64,000 nucleotides of DNA from Streptomyces durocortorensis (lineage in GTDB: Bacteria > Actinomycetota > Actinomycetes > Streptomycetales > Streptomycetaceae): the NCBI RefSeq assembly GCF_031760065.1, contig NZ_CP134500.1, positions 5,952,001 to 6,016,000 on the forward strand. The letters run 5' to 3'. Positions within the stretch are counted from its first letter, which is position 1. The number at the start of each line of letters is the position of its first letter. A program made the position numbers and the translations under genes. A model generated the notes under the pieces. That model had not been told where the DNA came from and made no database searches. It saw only the letters and a list, made by a program, of their open reading frames with translations. Of this stretch, positions 7,811-16,468 are shown piece by piece.

Positions 7811-7853
7811 GGCCGTCGTCAGACTCCGCCGGACGGAAGAAGACGATGGGGCC

Positions 7854-10397
7854 ATGGGACGCGGCACACTCCGGATCTACCTGGGCGCGGCACCGGGCGT
7901 CGGCAAGACGTACGCGATGCTCAGCGAGGCCCACCGCAGGGTCGAACGCGGCACCGACTGCGTGGTGGCCTTCGTGGAGCACCACGGCAGGCCGCGCACC
8001 GAGGCGCTGCTGGACGGTCTGGAACAGGTCCCGCGCAGCGAGGTCGTCCACCGCTCGGCGCTCCGCACCGAGATGGACGTCGACGCGGTCCTGGAGCGTG
8101 CCCCGGCCGTGGCCCTGGTCGACGAGCTGGCGCACACCAATGTTCCCGGTTCGCGCAACGCCAAGCGGTGGCAGGACGTCGAGGAGCTGCTCAGGGCCGG
8201 GATCGACGTCATATCCACGGTCAACATCCAGCACCTGGAGTCGCTGGGCGACGTCGTGGAGTCGATCACCGGGGTCCGGCAGCGCGAGACGGTCCCCGAC
8301 GAGGTGGTGCGCCGGGCCGATCAGATCGAGCTGGTCGACATGTCGCCCCAGGCGCTGCGCCGCCGGATGGCGCACGGCAACATCTACCAGCCCGACAGGA
8401 TGGACGCCGCCCTCTCCAACTACTTCCGCCCCGGCAACCTCACCGCCCTGCGTGAACTGGCGCTCCTGTGGACCGCCGACCGGGTCGACGAGTACCTCCA
8501 GCAGTACCGGGGCGAGCACGACATCCGCACCACCTGGCAGGCCCGCGAACGCATCGTCGTCGGCCTCACCGGCGGACCCGAAGGACGCACCCTCATCCGC
8601 CGCGCCTCCCGGATCGCGGCCAAGGGCTCCGGCAGCGAGATCCTCGCCGTCTACATCGCCCGCAGCGACGGCCTGACCTCCGTGTCGCCGAAGGAGCTGG
8701 CCGTCCAGCGCACCCTGGTCGAGGACCTCGGCGGCACCTTCCACCACGTCATCGGCGACGACATACCCGCGGCCCTGCTGGAGTTCGCGCGCGGCGTCAA
8801 CGCCACCCAGATCGTGCTGGGCTCCAGCCGCCGCAAGACCTGGCAGTACATCTACGGACCCGGGGTCGGCGCGACCGTCGCCCGCGAGTCAGGCCCCGAC
8901 CTGGACGTCCACATCGTCACCCACGAGGAGGTCGCCAAGGGCCGCGGTCTGCCCATGGCCCGCGGCGCCCGGCTCGGCCGAGCCCGGCTCGTCTGGGGCT
9001 GGCTCGTCGGCGTCGTCGGCCCCGTCCTGCTCGCGGTGGTGCTGCGCGGCATGGAGGACGCGCCCGGCCTCGCCAACGACGTCCTGCTCTTCCTCTTCCT
9101 CACCGTGGTCGCCGCCCTGCTCGGCGGAGTGCGGCCCGCGCTCGCCTCGGCGGCCGTCGGCTCCATGCTGCTGAACTACTGGTTCACCCCGCCCACCCAC
9201 ACCCTGACCGTCCAGGACCCGGAGAACCTCGTCGCCATCGTGATCTTCTTCGCGGTGGCGGTGGCGGTCTCCTCCGTCGTCGACCTCGCGGCCCGGCGCA
9301 CCCACCAGGCCGCCCGGCTGCGCGCCGAGTCGGAGATCCTCTCCTTCCTCGCGGGCAGCGTGCTGCGCGGCGAGACCGCCCTGGACGCACTGCTGGAGCG
9401 GGTCCGCGAGACCTTCGCCATGGAGTCCGTCGCCCTGCTGGAGCGCAGCAGCGACGTGGAGCCGTGGACCTGCGCCGGATCGGTCGGACCGGCCCCGGTG
9501 GCCCGCCCCGAGGACGCGGACGTGGACATGCCGGTCGGCGACAACATGGCCCTCGCGCTGTCCGGCCGGGTGCTGCCCGCCGAGGACCGCCGGGTGCTCG
9601 GCGCGTTCGCCGCCCAGGCGGCCGTCGTCCTGGACCGCCAGCGCCTGGTAGGGGAGGCCGAACAGGCCCGCAGGCTCGCCGAGGGCAACCGGATCAGGAC
9701 CGCCCTGCTCGCCGCCGTCAGCCACGACCTGCGCACCCCGCTGGCCGGCATCAAGGCGGCCGTCAGCTCCCTGCGCTCCGACGACGTCGCCTGGTCCGAG
9801 CAGGACCAGGCGGAGCTCCTCGAAGGCATCGAGGACGGCGCCGACCGGCTCGGCCACCTGGTCGGCAACCTGCTGGACATGTCCCGCCTCCAGACCGGCA
9901 CCGTGACCCCGCTGATCCGCGAGATCGATCTCGACGAGGTGGTCCCCATGGCCCTCGGCGGGGTCCCCGACGGCAGCGTCGACCTCGACATCCCCGAGAC
10001 GCTGCCCATGGTCGCCGTCGACCCGGGGCTCCTGGAGCGGGTCGTCGCCAACATCGTGGAGAACGCCGTCAAGTACCACTCCGGCCAGGAGCCCGTCCAT
10101 GTCGCCGCCAGCGCGCTCGGCGGCCGGGTGGAGCTACGGGTCGTGGACCGTGGCCGGGGCGTCCCCGAAGAAGCCAAGGAGAGCATCTTTGAACCCTTCC
10201 AGCGGTACGGGGACGCCCCGCGCGGAGCCGGGGTGGGCCTCGGCCTCGCCGTCTCCCGGGGCTTCGCGGAGGCTATGGGCGGCACGCTGGACGCCGAGGA
10301 CACCCCGGGCGGCGGGCTGACCATGGTGCTGACCCTCGCCGCGGCGCCGGGCGGCGCCCGCGTCGACGCCGATCTCCCCGCGCAGGTCACCTCGTGA
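7854..10397 (+). CDS. kdpD: KdpD-type sensor histidine kinase
   Basis: An 847-aa kinase with full KdpD architecture: an N-terminal KdpD domain with Walker A GAAPGVGKT (residues 11-19), a universal-stress-protein domain (about 235-360) known in other KdpD proteins to bind c-di-AMP, four close membrane helices (about 380-480), a GAF-like domain, the H-box SHDLRTP with His624, and a HATPase domain with GVGLGLAVS. It controls the high-affinity Kdp K+ ATPase in other bacteria, but no kdpFABC genes are nearby. kdpE follows after 73 bp. The start is an ATG in a weak ribosome-binding context. Confidence 0.93.
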   Translation: MGRGTLRIYLGAAPGVGKTYAMLSEAHRRVERGTDCVVAFVEHHGRPRTEALLDGLEQVPRSEVVHRSALRTEMDVDAVLERAPAVALVDELAHTNVPGSRNAKRWQDVEELLRAGIDVISTVNIQHLESLGDVVESITGVRQRETVPDEVVRRADQIELVDMSPQALRRRMAHGNIYQPDRMDAALSNYFRPGNLTALRELALLWTADRVDEYLQQYRGEHDIRTTWQARERIVVGLTGGPEGRTLIRRASRIAAKGSGSEILAVYIARSDGLTSVSPKELAVQRTLVEDLGGTFHHVIGDDIPAALLEFARGVNATQIVLGSSRRKTWQYIYGPGVGATVARESGPDLDVHIVTHEEVAKGRGLPMARGARLGRARLVWGWLVGVVGPVLLAVVLRGMEDAPGLANDVLLFLFLTVVAALLGGVRPALASAAVGSMLLNYWFTPPTHTLTVQDPENLVAIVIFFAVAVAVSSVVDLAARRTHQAARLRAESEILSFLAGSVLRGETALDALLERVRETFAMESVALLERSSDVEPWTCAGSVGPAPVARPEDADVDMPVGDNMALALSGRVLPAEDRRVLGAFAAQAAVVLDRQRLVGEAEQARRLAEGNRIRTALLAAVSHDLRTPLAGIKAAVSSLRSDDVAWSEQDQAELLEGIEDGADRLGHLVGNLLDMSRLQTGTVTPLIREIDLDEVVPMALGGVPDGSVDLDIPETLPMVAVDPGLLERVVANIVENAVKYHSGQEPVHVAASALGGRVELRVVDRGRGVPEEAKESIFEPFQRYGDAPRGAGVGLGLAVSRGFAEAMGGTLDAEDTPGGGLTMVLTLAAAPGGARVDADLPAQVTS

Positions 10398-10470
10398 CCC
10401 ACCCCAGGGCGTCTGCCGCCCGCCCCCACGCGTTCGCTTCCCCTTCCCCGTACAGAAAGGCAGGTCCGCG

Positions 10471-11166
10471 ATGACCAGGGTGCTTGTGATCGACGACGAG
10501 CCGCAGATCGTCCGCGCCCTCGTGATCAACCTGAAGGCTCGCCAGTACGAGGTCGACGCCGCTCCCGACGGGGCGACCGCCCTCCAGCTCGCCGCCGCCC
10601 GCCACCCCGACGTCGTCGTCCTGGACCTCGGGCTGCCCGACATGGACGGGGTCGAGGTGATCAAGGGGCTGCGCGGCTGGACCCGGGTCCCGATCCTCGT
10701 CCTCTCCGCGCGCCACACCTCCGACGAGAAGGTGGAGGCCCTGGACGCGGGCGCCGACGACTACGTCACCAAGCCCTTCGGCATGGACGAGCTGCTGGCC
10801 CGGCTGCGCGCCTCCGTACGCCGTGCGGAGCCGGTCGGCCAGGAGGGCGGCGCCGAGGACATCGCGATCGTCGAGACGGCCGAATTCACCGTCGACCTGG
10901 CCGCGAAGAAGGTGCACCGGGCGGGCCGCGACGTACGGCTCACCCCCACCGAATGGCACCTGCTGGAGGTCCTCGTCCGCAACGGCGGCCGTCTGGTCAG
11001 CCAGAAGCAGCTCCTCCAGGAGGTCTGGGGCCCTTCCTACGGCACCGAGACCAACTACCTGCGGGTCTACATGGCCCAGCTCCGCCGCAAGCTGGAGGCG
11101 GACCCCTCGCACCCCCGCCACTTCGTCACCGAGCCGGGGATGGGCTACCGCTTCGAACGCGGCTGA
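10471..11166 (+). CDS. kdpE: KdpE-type response regulator
   Basis: A 231-aa OmpR-family regulator. The receiver has the acidic pair DDE, phospho-acceptor Asp52 in VVLDLGLPD and Lys in VTKPF. The winged helix (about 135-230) ends in TEPGMGYRF, as in KdpE proteins. It lies directly downstream of kdpD in the same direction and is almost certainly its partner. Because kdpFABC is not adjacent, the pair must act in trans or on other K+ genes such as the trkA pair and permease downstream. Confidence 0.92.
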   Translation: MTRVLVIDDEPQIVRALVINLKARQYEVDAAPDGATALQLAAARHPDVVVLDLGLPDMDGVEVIKGLRGWTRVPILVLSARHTSDEKVEALDAGADDYVTKPFGMDELLARLRASVRRAEPVGQEGGAEDIAIVETAEFTVDLAAKKVHRAGRDVRLTPTEWHLLEVLVRNGGRLVSQKQLLQEVWGPSYGTETNYLRVYMAQLRRKLEADPSHPRHFVTEPGMGYRFERG

Positions 11167-11254
11167 GACCCGGCGGGACACCGCGTCGGTCACCCCTCCG
11201 GCGCCATCCGTTCGGGTGGTCACCCGGACCCCCGACGGCGGTGGCCGGGACCGG

Positions 11255-11260
11255 TACCCT
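11255..11260 (+). promoter_or_regulatory. -10 element (TACCCT) of a leaderless transcript
   Basis: TACCCT ends 6 nt before the ATG at 11267 and no Shine-Dalgarno sequence is present, so the OB-fold mRNA is probably leaderless and transcribed separately from kdpDE. Confidence 0.45.
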
Positions 11261-11266
11261 TCGGGT

Positions 11267-11692
11267 ATGAGTGCTGTTCCCCGATCCGAGAAAGCCGGGA
11301 AGGCCGGGAAGGCGGCGAGGCCTTCCGGGCGCTTCCGCCGTATGCTCGACCGGCTCTCCAGCTCCCAGGAGGACCTGGAGTCCCAGGAGCTGCGGCAGGA
11401 CGCGCAGGTCACCGGATGCACCCGGATCTCCGAGTGCTCCGACCGGCAGATCGTGAAGGTGGCTGGTACGTTGCGGACCGTCACCCTCCGACCCCGGGCC
11501 GGAGTGCCCGCTCTGGAGGCGGAGCTCTTCGACGGCACCGAGCCGCTGGACGTGGTCTGGCTCGGCCGGCGTTCCATAGCCGGCATAGAGCCCGGCCGCA
11601 GGATCATCGCATCGGGGCGGGTCGCCATGAGCCACGGCCGCCGGGTGCTGTTCAACCCCACATACGAACTCCGACCGCTCGGCAAGGAGTAG
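11267..11692 (+). CDS. OB-fold nucleic-acid-binding domain protein
   Basis: A 141-aa protein: a charged N-terminal tail (about 1-50) followed by a five-strand OB-fold-like region (about 60-135) with IVKVAGTLRTVTLRP and a terminal NPTYELRPL. It matches the family of Rv2694c. I chose the ATG at 11267 because it is preceded by a -10 at leaderless spacing and the earlier reading frame belongs to kdpE. The gene ends 3 nt before the DUF3159 gene, so they form a two-gene unit conserved in actinobacteria. The nucleic-acid ligand is unknown. Confidence 0.8.
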   Translation: MSAVPRSEKAGKAGKAARPSGRFRRMLDRLSSSQEDLESQELRQDAQVTGCTRISECSDRQIVKVAGTLRTVTLRPRAGVPALEAELFDGTEPLDVVWLGRRSIAGIEPGRRIIASGRVAMSHGRRVLFNPTYELRPLGKE

Positions 11693-11695
11693 CCG

Positions 11696-12487
11696 GTGAC
11701 GTCTCTGGACAAGCCGACGTCCGAAACGGACCAGTCCCACCGCACCGCACAGCAGGACGCAGGGGGCAAGCACGCCGCTCAGCAGGACGCCGAGTCGAAG
11801 GCGGTCACCGAGGCCGCCCTCTTCGAGGCCTTCGGCGGCGTACGCGGCATGGTGGAGACAGTCCTCCCCGGGCTGCTCTTCGTCACGATCTTCACCATCA
11901 ACAAGGACCTGCACATCTCGGCCATCGCGGCCCTGGCCGTGTCCCTGGCCCTGGTGGCCGTCCGGCTGATCCGCAGGGACACCGTCAAGCACGCCTTCAG
12001 CGGCGTCTTCGGGGTGGCCTTCGGTGTGGTCTTCGCGATGATGACGGGCAACGCCAAGGACTTCTACCTGCCGGGCATGCTCTACACGCTGGGCCTGGCC
12101 ATCGCCTATCTCGGCACCGCCGCCGCAGGCGTACCGCTGATCGGGCTGATCCTCGGCCCGGTCTTCAAGGAGAACCTCTCCTGGCGGACCCGCAACCCGG
12201 GCCGGAAGAAGGCGTACACCAAGGCCAGCTACGCCTGGGGATTCATCCTGCTCGCCAAGTGCGCGATCCTCTTCCCGCTCTACTGGTGGGCCGACACCAC
12301 CCAGTTCGGCTGGGTGCTGGTCGCCCTGAAGATCCCGCCGTTCCTGCTCGCGGTCTATCTGACCTGGGTCTTCCTCGCGAAGGCGCCGCCGCCCATCGAC
12401 GTCTTCGCCGAGATGGAGGCCGAGGAGCAGGCCGAGAAGGAGCGCACGGCACAGGCCGCGGCCGCGCTGCGCAACCCGGAGGCGTGA
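11696..12487 (+). CDS. DUF3159 family membrane protein
   Basis: A 263-aa protein with a polar N-terminal tail of about 45 residues and five or six membrane helices (about 57-75, 80-98, 103-118, 127-150, 175-200, 208-232), followed by a charged coiled C-terminus. The VETVLPGLLFVTIFTINKD stretch is characteristic of DUF3159 (Rv2693c in M. tuberculosis). Its constant position next to the trkA-type genes suggests a link to ion transport, but no function is established. The GTG start lies 3 nt after the OB-fold stop. Confidence 0.85.
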   Translation: MTSLDKPTSETDQSHRTAQQDAGGKHAAQQDAESKAVTEAALFEAFGGVRGMVETVLPGLLFVTIFTINKDLHISAIAALAVSLALVAVRLIRRDTVKHAFSGVFGVAFGVVFAMMTGNAKDFYLPGMLYTLGLAIAYLGTAAAGVPLIGLILGPVFKENLSWRTRNPGRKKAYTKASYAWGFILLAKCAILFPLYWWADTTQFGWVLVALKIPPFLLAVYLTWVFLAKAPPPIDVFAEMEAEEQAEKERTAQAAAALRNPEA

Positions 12488-12498
12488 CCCCGTAACGG

Positions 12499-12554
12499 AC
12501 GTGAGTGAAGGGGCCTGGAACCCAAGAAGCGGTTCCGGGCCCCTTCACTCACGT
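12499..12554. terminator. Bidirectional terminator between DUF3159 and trkA genes
   Basis: 24-nt arms (12499-12522 with 12531-12554) pair with only one G-U wobble around an 8-nt loop, between convergent genes. It is one of the strongest hairpins in the window. Confidence 0.92.
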
Positions 12555-12571
12555 ACAGATGCCTCTCCGGG

Positions 12572-13249
12572 TCAGTCGTCCGAGGGGCCGCGGCGGACCG
12601 ACAACAGGTCCTCCAACTGCTCCTCACGCGCCTGGGCGGCCACGAACAGCAGCTCGTCACCGGCCTCCAGGGACTCCTCCGGGCTCGGCGTGAGCACCCG
12701 CGACCCGCGGATGATGGTCACCAGCGAGGTGTCCTCGGGCCACGCGACATCCCCCACGCGGGTACCGGCCAGGGCCGATTCCGGCGGCAGCGTCAGCTCG
12801 ACCAGGTTGGCGTCGCCGTGGCTGAAGCGCAGCAGCCGGACCAGATCTCCGACGCTCACCGCCTCCTCGACCAGGGCCGACATCAGACGCGGCGTCGAGA
12901 CGGCGACGTCCACGCCCCAGGACTCGTTGAACAGCCACTCGTTCTTCGGATGGTTCACCCGGGCCACCACACGCGGTACGCCGTACTCGGTCTTGGCGAG
13001 CAGGGAGACGACCAGGTTCACCTTGTCGTCCCCGGTCGCGGCGATCACCACGTTGCACCGCTGCAGCGCCGCCTCGTCCAGCGACGTGATCTCGCAGGCG
13101 TCCGCGAGCAGCCACTCGGCCATCGGGACCCGCTCCACCGAGATGGCGCTCGGCGCCTTGTCGATCAGCAGCACCTCGTGCCCGTTCTCCAGCAGCTCGG
13201 TGGCGATGGAACGGCCCACCGCGCCCGCCCCGGCAATCGACACACGCAT
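12572..13249 (-). CDS. TrkA-family K+ uptake regulatory protein (CeoC-like)
   Basis: A 225-aa cytoplasmic protein: a Rossmann RCK-N domain (GAGAVGRSIATELL, residues 7-20) that binds NAD(H), and an RCK-C domain (about 135-215) that in relatives binds ATP or c-di-AMP. Such proteins gate Trk/Ktr K+ channels. It overlaps the end of the companion trkA gene (TGATG) and is co-translated with it. The order and identity match ceoB-ceoC (Rv2691-Rv2692). Confidence 0.88.
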   Translation of the reverse strand: MRVSIAGAGAVGRSIATELLENGHEVLLIDKAPSAISVERVPMAEWLLADACEITSLDEAALQRCNVVIAATGDDKVNLVVSLLAKTEYGVPRVVARVNHPKNEWLFNESWGVDVAVSTPRLMSALVEEAVSVGDLVRLLRFSHGDANLVELTLPPESALAGTRVGDVAWPEDTSLVTIIRGSRVLTPSPEESLEAGDELLFVAAQAREEQLEDLLSVRRGPSDD

Positions 13250-13917
13250 CAGTGACCGTCCTCCTCGGGACCCTGGGCGAAGGCCTCTTCGACCTTGGCG
13301 ATCTCGTCCGTACGCATCATCACGTGCACCAGATCGCCCTCCTGGAGAACCGTCTGCGAGGTCGGCAGAATGGCCTCACCCAGCCGGGTGAGGAAGGCCA
13401 CGCGGACCCCCGTCTCCTCCTGGAGCGTGCTGATCTTGTGGCCGATCCAGGACGGCGTCGTATGCACCTCGGCGAGCTGCACACCCCCGCTCGGATCGCG
13501 CCACAGCGGCTCCGCGCCCGAGGGCAGCAGCCGGCGCAGCATCTGGTCCGCCGTCCAGCGCACCGTCGCCACCGTGGGAATGCCGAGACGCTGGTAGACC
13601 TCGGCGCGCTTCGGGTCGTAGATCCGGGCCGCGACGTTCTCGATGGAGAACGTCTCACGTGCCACCCGGGCCGCGATGATGTTGGAGTTGTCGCCACTGC
13701 TGACCGCGGCGAAAGCCCCGGCCTCCTCGATGCCCGCCTCGCGGAGGGTGTCCTGATCAAAGCCGACCCCGGTGACCCGGCGCCCGCCGAATCCGGACCC
13801 GAGACGGCGGAAGGCCGTAGGGTCCTGGTCGATCACCGCGACCGTGTGCCCCTGCTGTTCGAGGGTCTGCGCGAGAGCGGCTCCGACGCGCCCGCAGCCC
13901 ATGATGACGATGTGCAC
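13249..13917 (-). CDS. TrkA-family K+ uptake regulatory protein (CeoB-like)
   Basis: A 222-aa protein with an N-terminal nucleotide-binding motif GCGRVGAALAQTL (residues 7-19), conserved acidic DQDP at the end of beta-2, and a C-terminal RCK-C domain. It is paralogous to the next gene and probably forms a hetero-oligomeric gating ring with it. The start is GTG. No TrkH/KtrB membrane subunit is adjacent; the divergent KimA-like permease is the nearest transporter. Confidence 0.88.
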   Translation of the reverse strand: MHIVIMGCGRVGAALAQTLEQQGHTVAVIDQDPTAFRRLGSGFGGRRVTGVGFDQDTLREAGIEEAGAFAAVSSGDNSNIIAARVARETFSIENVAARIYDPKRAEVYQRLGIPTVATVRWTADQMLRRLLPSGAEPLWRDPSGGVQLAEVHTTPSWIGHKISTLQEETGVRVAFLTRLGEAILPTSQTVLQEGDLVHVMMRTDEIAKVEEAFAQGPEEDGH

Positions 13918-14067
13918 TGTGCGCCTACCCCGCCGTCCTGGTCATCCGGCTGACCTGCGAAAACACGCTGCTCACACTTCTCTCTCAGCTTGCCGGGCAA
14001 ACAACGGGCCCGCACCCGCGGTGCGGCCCGGGGATGAGCTTATGCGCCAGGGATGCCCCGGCCTCAT

Positions 14068-14098
14068 CCGGAGTGTCCCTGTCTCCGGGACACTCCGG
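14068..14098. promoter_or_regulatory. 12-bp inverted repeat (CCGGAGTGTCCC)
   Basis: Perfect 12-bp arms (14068-14079 and 14087-14098) with a 7-nt spacer lie between the divergent K+ genes. It could be an RNA hairpin in the trkA leader or a protein operator. Confidence 0.5.
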
Positions 14099-14148
14099 CA
14101 AAGGAAAAGCAAAATGGTCCGAGCGGGCGCAAGGATTTCGTTAAAGAA

Positions 14149-14188
14149 GGCCCCGCATTCTCCGCCGAGCGCAGGAGATTGCGGGGCC
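14149..14188. terminator. Terminator-like hairpin upstream of the permease
   Basis: 15-nt arms (14149-14163 and 14174-14188) with one mismatch and a 10-nt loop. On the minus strand it is followed by TTCTTT. It sits in front of the permease promoter, so it may insulate the two units or attenuate the trkA transcript. Confidence 0.5.
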
Positions 14189-14239
14189 ACGTAAAAAGGG
14201 CGTTCGTCCCGGGCCCGGGCTCCGCTTACGATCCTCAGC

Positions 14240-16297
14240 GTGTCCAAACTGACCGACCTGCCCAAACGGATCCTGATCGGCCGGGCGCTGCGCAGCGACA
14301 AGCTGGGAGAAACGCTCCTCCCGAAGCGCATCGCGCTTCCCGTCTTCGCATCCGACCCGTTGTCCTCGGTGGCGTACGCACCCGGAGAAGTCCTCCTCGT
14401 GCTGTCCGTCGCGGGAGTGTCGGCGTACCACTTCAGCCCCTGGATCGCGCTCGCCGTCGTCGTCCTCATGTTCACGGTCGTCGCCTCCTACCGGCAGAAC
14501 GTCCGCGCCTACCCGAGCGGCGGTGGCGACTACGAGGTCGCCAACACCAACCTCGGGCCCAAGGCCGGACTGACCGTCGCCAGCGCCCTGCTCGTCGACT
14601 ACGTCCTCACCGTCGCCGTGTCGATCTCCTCGGGTGTGGAGAACCTGGGCTCCGCCATTCCGTTCGTCATCGAGCACAAGACGTTCTGTGCCATAGGCGC
14701 CATCGTCCTGCTCACCTTGATGAATCTGCGCGGAGTGAAGGAATCGGGGAAGCTGTTCGCCATCCCCACCTACCTCTTCGTGGCCGGTGTCTTCGGGATG
14801 ATCCTGTGGGGCGCGTTCCGGGGGCTGGTCCTCGGCGACACGATGCACGCCCCCACCTCCGAGTTCGAGATCAAGCCCGAACACGAAGGGCTCGCGGGCT
14901 TCGCCCTGGTCTTCCTCCTCCTGCGCGCGTTCTCCTCCGGCTGCGCCGCCCTCACCGGCGTCGAGGCGATCAGCAACGGGGTCCCCGCGTTCCGCAAGCC
15001 CAAGAGCAGGAACGCCGCGACCACGCTGGCCGCGATGGGCCTGCTCGCCGTCACCATGTTCTGCGGGATCATCGGGCTCGCCATGGCCACCGACGTCAAG
15101 ATGGCCGAGAACCCGGCCGTGGACCTGATCCGCGACGGCTCCCCGGTCGGTGAGAACTTCACCCAGGACCCGGTGATCTCCCAGGTCGCCGAGGCGGTCT
15201 TCGGCCATGGCTCGTTCCTCTTCATGGTCCTCGCCGCGGCGACCGCACTCGTGCTCTTCCTGGCCGCGAACACCGCGTACAACGGTTTCCCGCTGCTCGG
15301 CTCGATCCTCGCCCAGGACCGCTACCTGCCGCGCCAGCTGCACACCCGCGGCGACCGCCTCGCCTTCTCCAACGGCATCGTCCTGCTGGCCGGGGCCGCG
15401 ATCCTGCTCGTCTGGATCTACGACGCCGACTCCACGCACCTGATCCAGCTCTACATCGTCGGGGTGTTCGTCTCCTTCACCCTCAGCCAGACCGGCATGG
15501 TCCGGCACTGGAACCGCCATCTGAGCACCGAGGAGGACCCCGCCCGGCGCCGCCACATGATCCGCTCCCGGGCCATCAACGCCTTCGGCGCCACCTTCAC
15601 CGGGCTGGTCCTGGTCGTCGTCCTCGCCACCAAGTTCACCCACGGCGCCTGGGTCGCCCTGCTCGGCATGGTGATCTTCTACGGCACGATGACCGCCATC
15701 CGGAAGCACTACGACCGGGTCGCCGACGAGATCGCCGCCGACGAGGCCCCCGCGGACGAGGGCCTGCGCCCCTCCCGTGTCCACGCGATCGTGCTGGTCT
15801 CCAAGCTCCACCGCCCCACGCTGCGCGCCCTCGCCTACGCGAAACTGATCCGCGCCGACCGCCTGGAGGCCCTCTCCATCAGCGTCGACCCGGACGAGAC
15901 GAAGGCGCTCCGCGAGGACTGGGAGCGGCGCGGCATCAACGTACCGCTCAAGATCCTCGACTCGCCCTACCGCGAGGTGACCCGCCCGGTCATCGACTAC
16001 GTCAAGGGGCTGCGCCGCGAGAGCCCGCGCGACGTGGTCAGCGTCTACATCCCCGAGTACGTCGTCGGCCACTGGTACGAGCACCTGCTCCACAACCAGA
16101 GCGCCCTGCGTCTGAAGGGCCGCCTGCTGTTCACCCCGGGCGTCATGGTCACGTCCGTCCCCTACCAGCTCCAGTCCTCCGAGGCCGCGAAGAGGCGGGC
16201 GAGGAGGCGCGCGGAGTGGAACGCTCCGGGGTCGGTGCGCCGGGGCCCGGTGGAACGCAGGAACAGCAGGAGCAAGGAGCCGAACCCCAAGAAGTGA
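14240..16297 (+). CDS. APC-superfamily permease, KimA-like potassium transporter
   Basis: A 685-aa protein with about 12 membrane helices (about 25-475) and a large cytoplasmic C-terminal domain (about 490-650). The N-terminal ALPVFASDPLSSVAYA and the AALTGVEAISNGVPAF motif are shared with KimA (YdaO) of Bacillus subtilis, a c-di-AMP-inhibited K+ importer once annotated as an amino-acid permease. Its place beside two trkA-type genes and near kdpDE supports a K+ role. Rv2690c holds the same position in mycobacteria. The basic C-terminal tail is low-complexity. The start is GTG, probably leaderless. Confidence 0.82.
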   Translation: MSKLTDLPKRILIGRALRSDKLGETLLPKRIALPVFASDPLSSVAYAPGEVLLVLSVAGVSAYHFSPWIALAVVVLMFTVVASYRQNVRAYPSGGGDYEVANTNLGPKAGLTVASALLVDYVLTVAVSISSGVENLGSAIPFVIEHKTFCAIGAIVLLTLMNLRGVKESGKLFAIPTYLFVAGVFGMILWGAFRGLVLGDTMHAPTSEFEIKPEHEGLAGFALVFLLLRAFSSGCAALTGVEAISNGVPAFRKPKSRNAATTLAAMGLLAVTMFCGIIGLAMATDVKMAENPAVDLIRDGSPVGENFTQDPVISQVAEAVFGHGSFLFMVLAAATALVLFLAANTAYNGFPLLGSILAQDRYLPRQLHTRGDRLAFSNGIVLLAGAAILLVWIYDADSTHLIQLYIVGVFVSFTLSQTGMVRHWNRHLSTEEDPARRRHMIRSRAINAFGATFTGLVLVVVLATKFTHGAWVALLGMVIFYGTMTAIRKHYDRVADEIAADEAPADEGLRPSRVHAIVLVSKLHRPTLRALAYAKLIRADRLEALSISVDPDETKALREDWERRGINVPLKILDSPYREVTRPVIDYVKGLRRESPRDVVSVYIPEYVVGHWYEHLLHNQSALRLKGRLLFTPGVMVTSVPYQLQSSEAAKRRARRRAEWNAPGSVRRGPVERRNSRSKEPNPKK

Positions 16298-16375
16298 GAG
16301 GCGGCGGCCGGTCGCGCGACGGGCGTCCCCACGACGCGGGCCTCGCTCGTGGTCGGCGCCCCGCCCACGCCCACG

Positions 16376-16381
16376 TAGACT
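16376..16381 (+). promoter_or_regulatory. -10 element (TAGACT) for the RNA methyltransferase
   Basis: TAGACT lies 87 nt before the ATG of the methyltransferase and would give a leader of about 80 nt. Confidence 0.35.
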
Positions 16382-16468
16382 GGTGGGCTGTTGTCCTGCC
16401 CACAAGGCGCGACTGCTCGCCCGCCACCTCACCCCTTCGCCACCACCCCGCCCCTGGAGCCTCCCCTC

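Larger units (their letters stand above)
13918..14239. other. Divergent regulatory region between trkA pair and KimA-like permease
   Basis: This 322-bp stretch has no gene. It contains two hairpins (14068-14098 and 14149-14188, listed separately). A probable -10 TACGAT (14227-14232) lies 7 nt before the permease GTG, implying a leaderless permease mRNA. Confidence 0.6.

Noticed and set aside
7854..11166. kdpFABC potassium ATPase genes near kdpDE
   Set aside because: No P-type ATPase motif (DKTGT) or KdpA-like membrane protein was found in either direction within the window.
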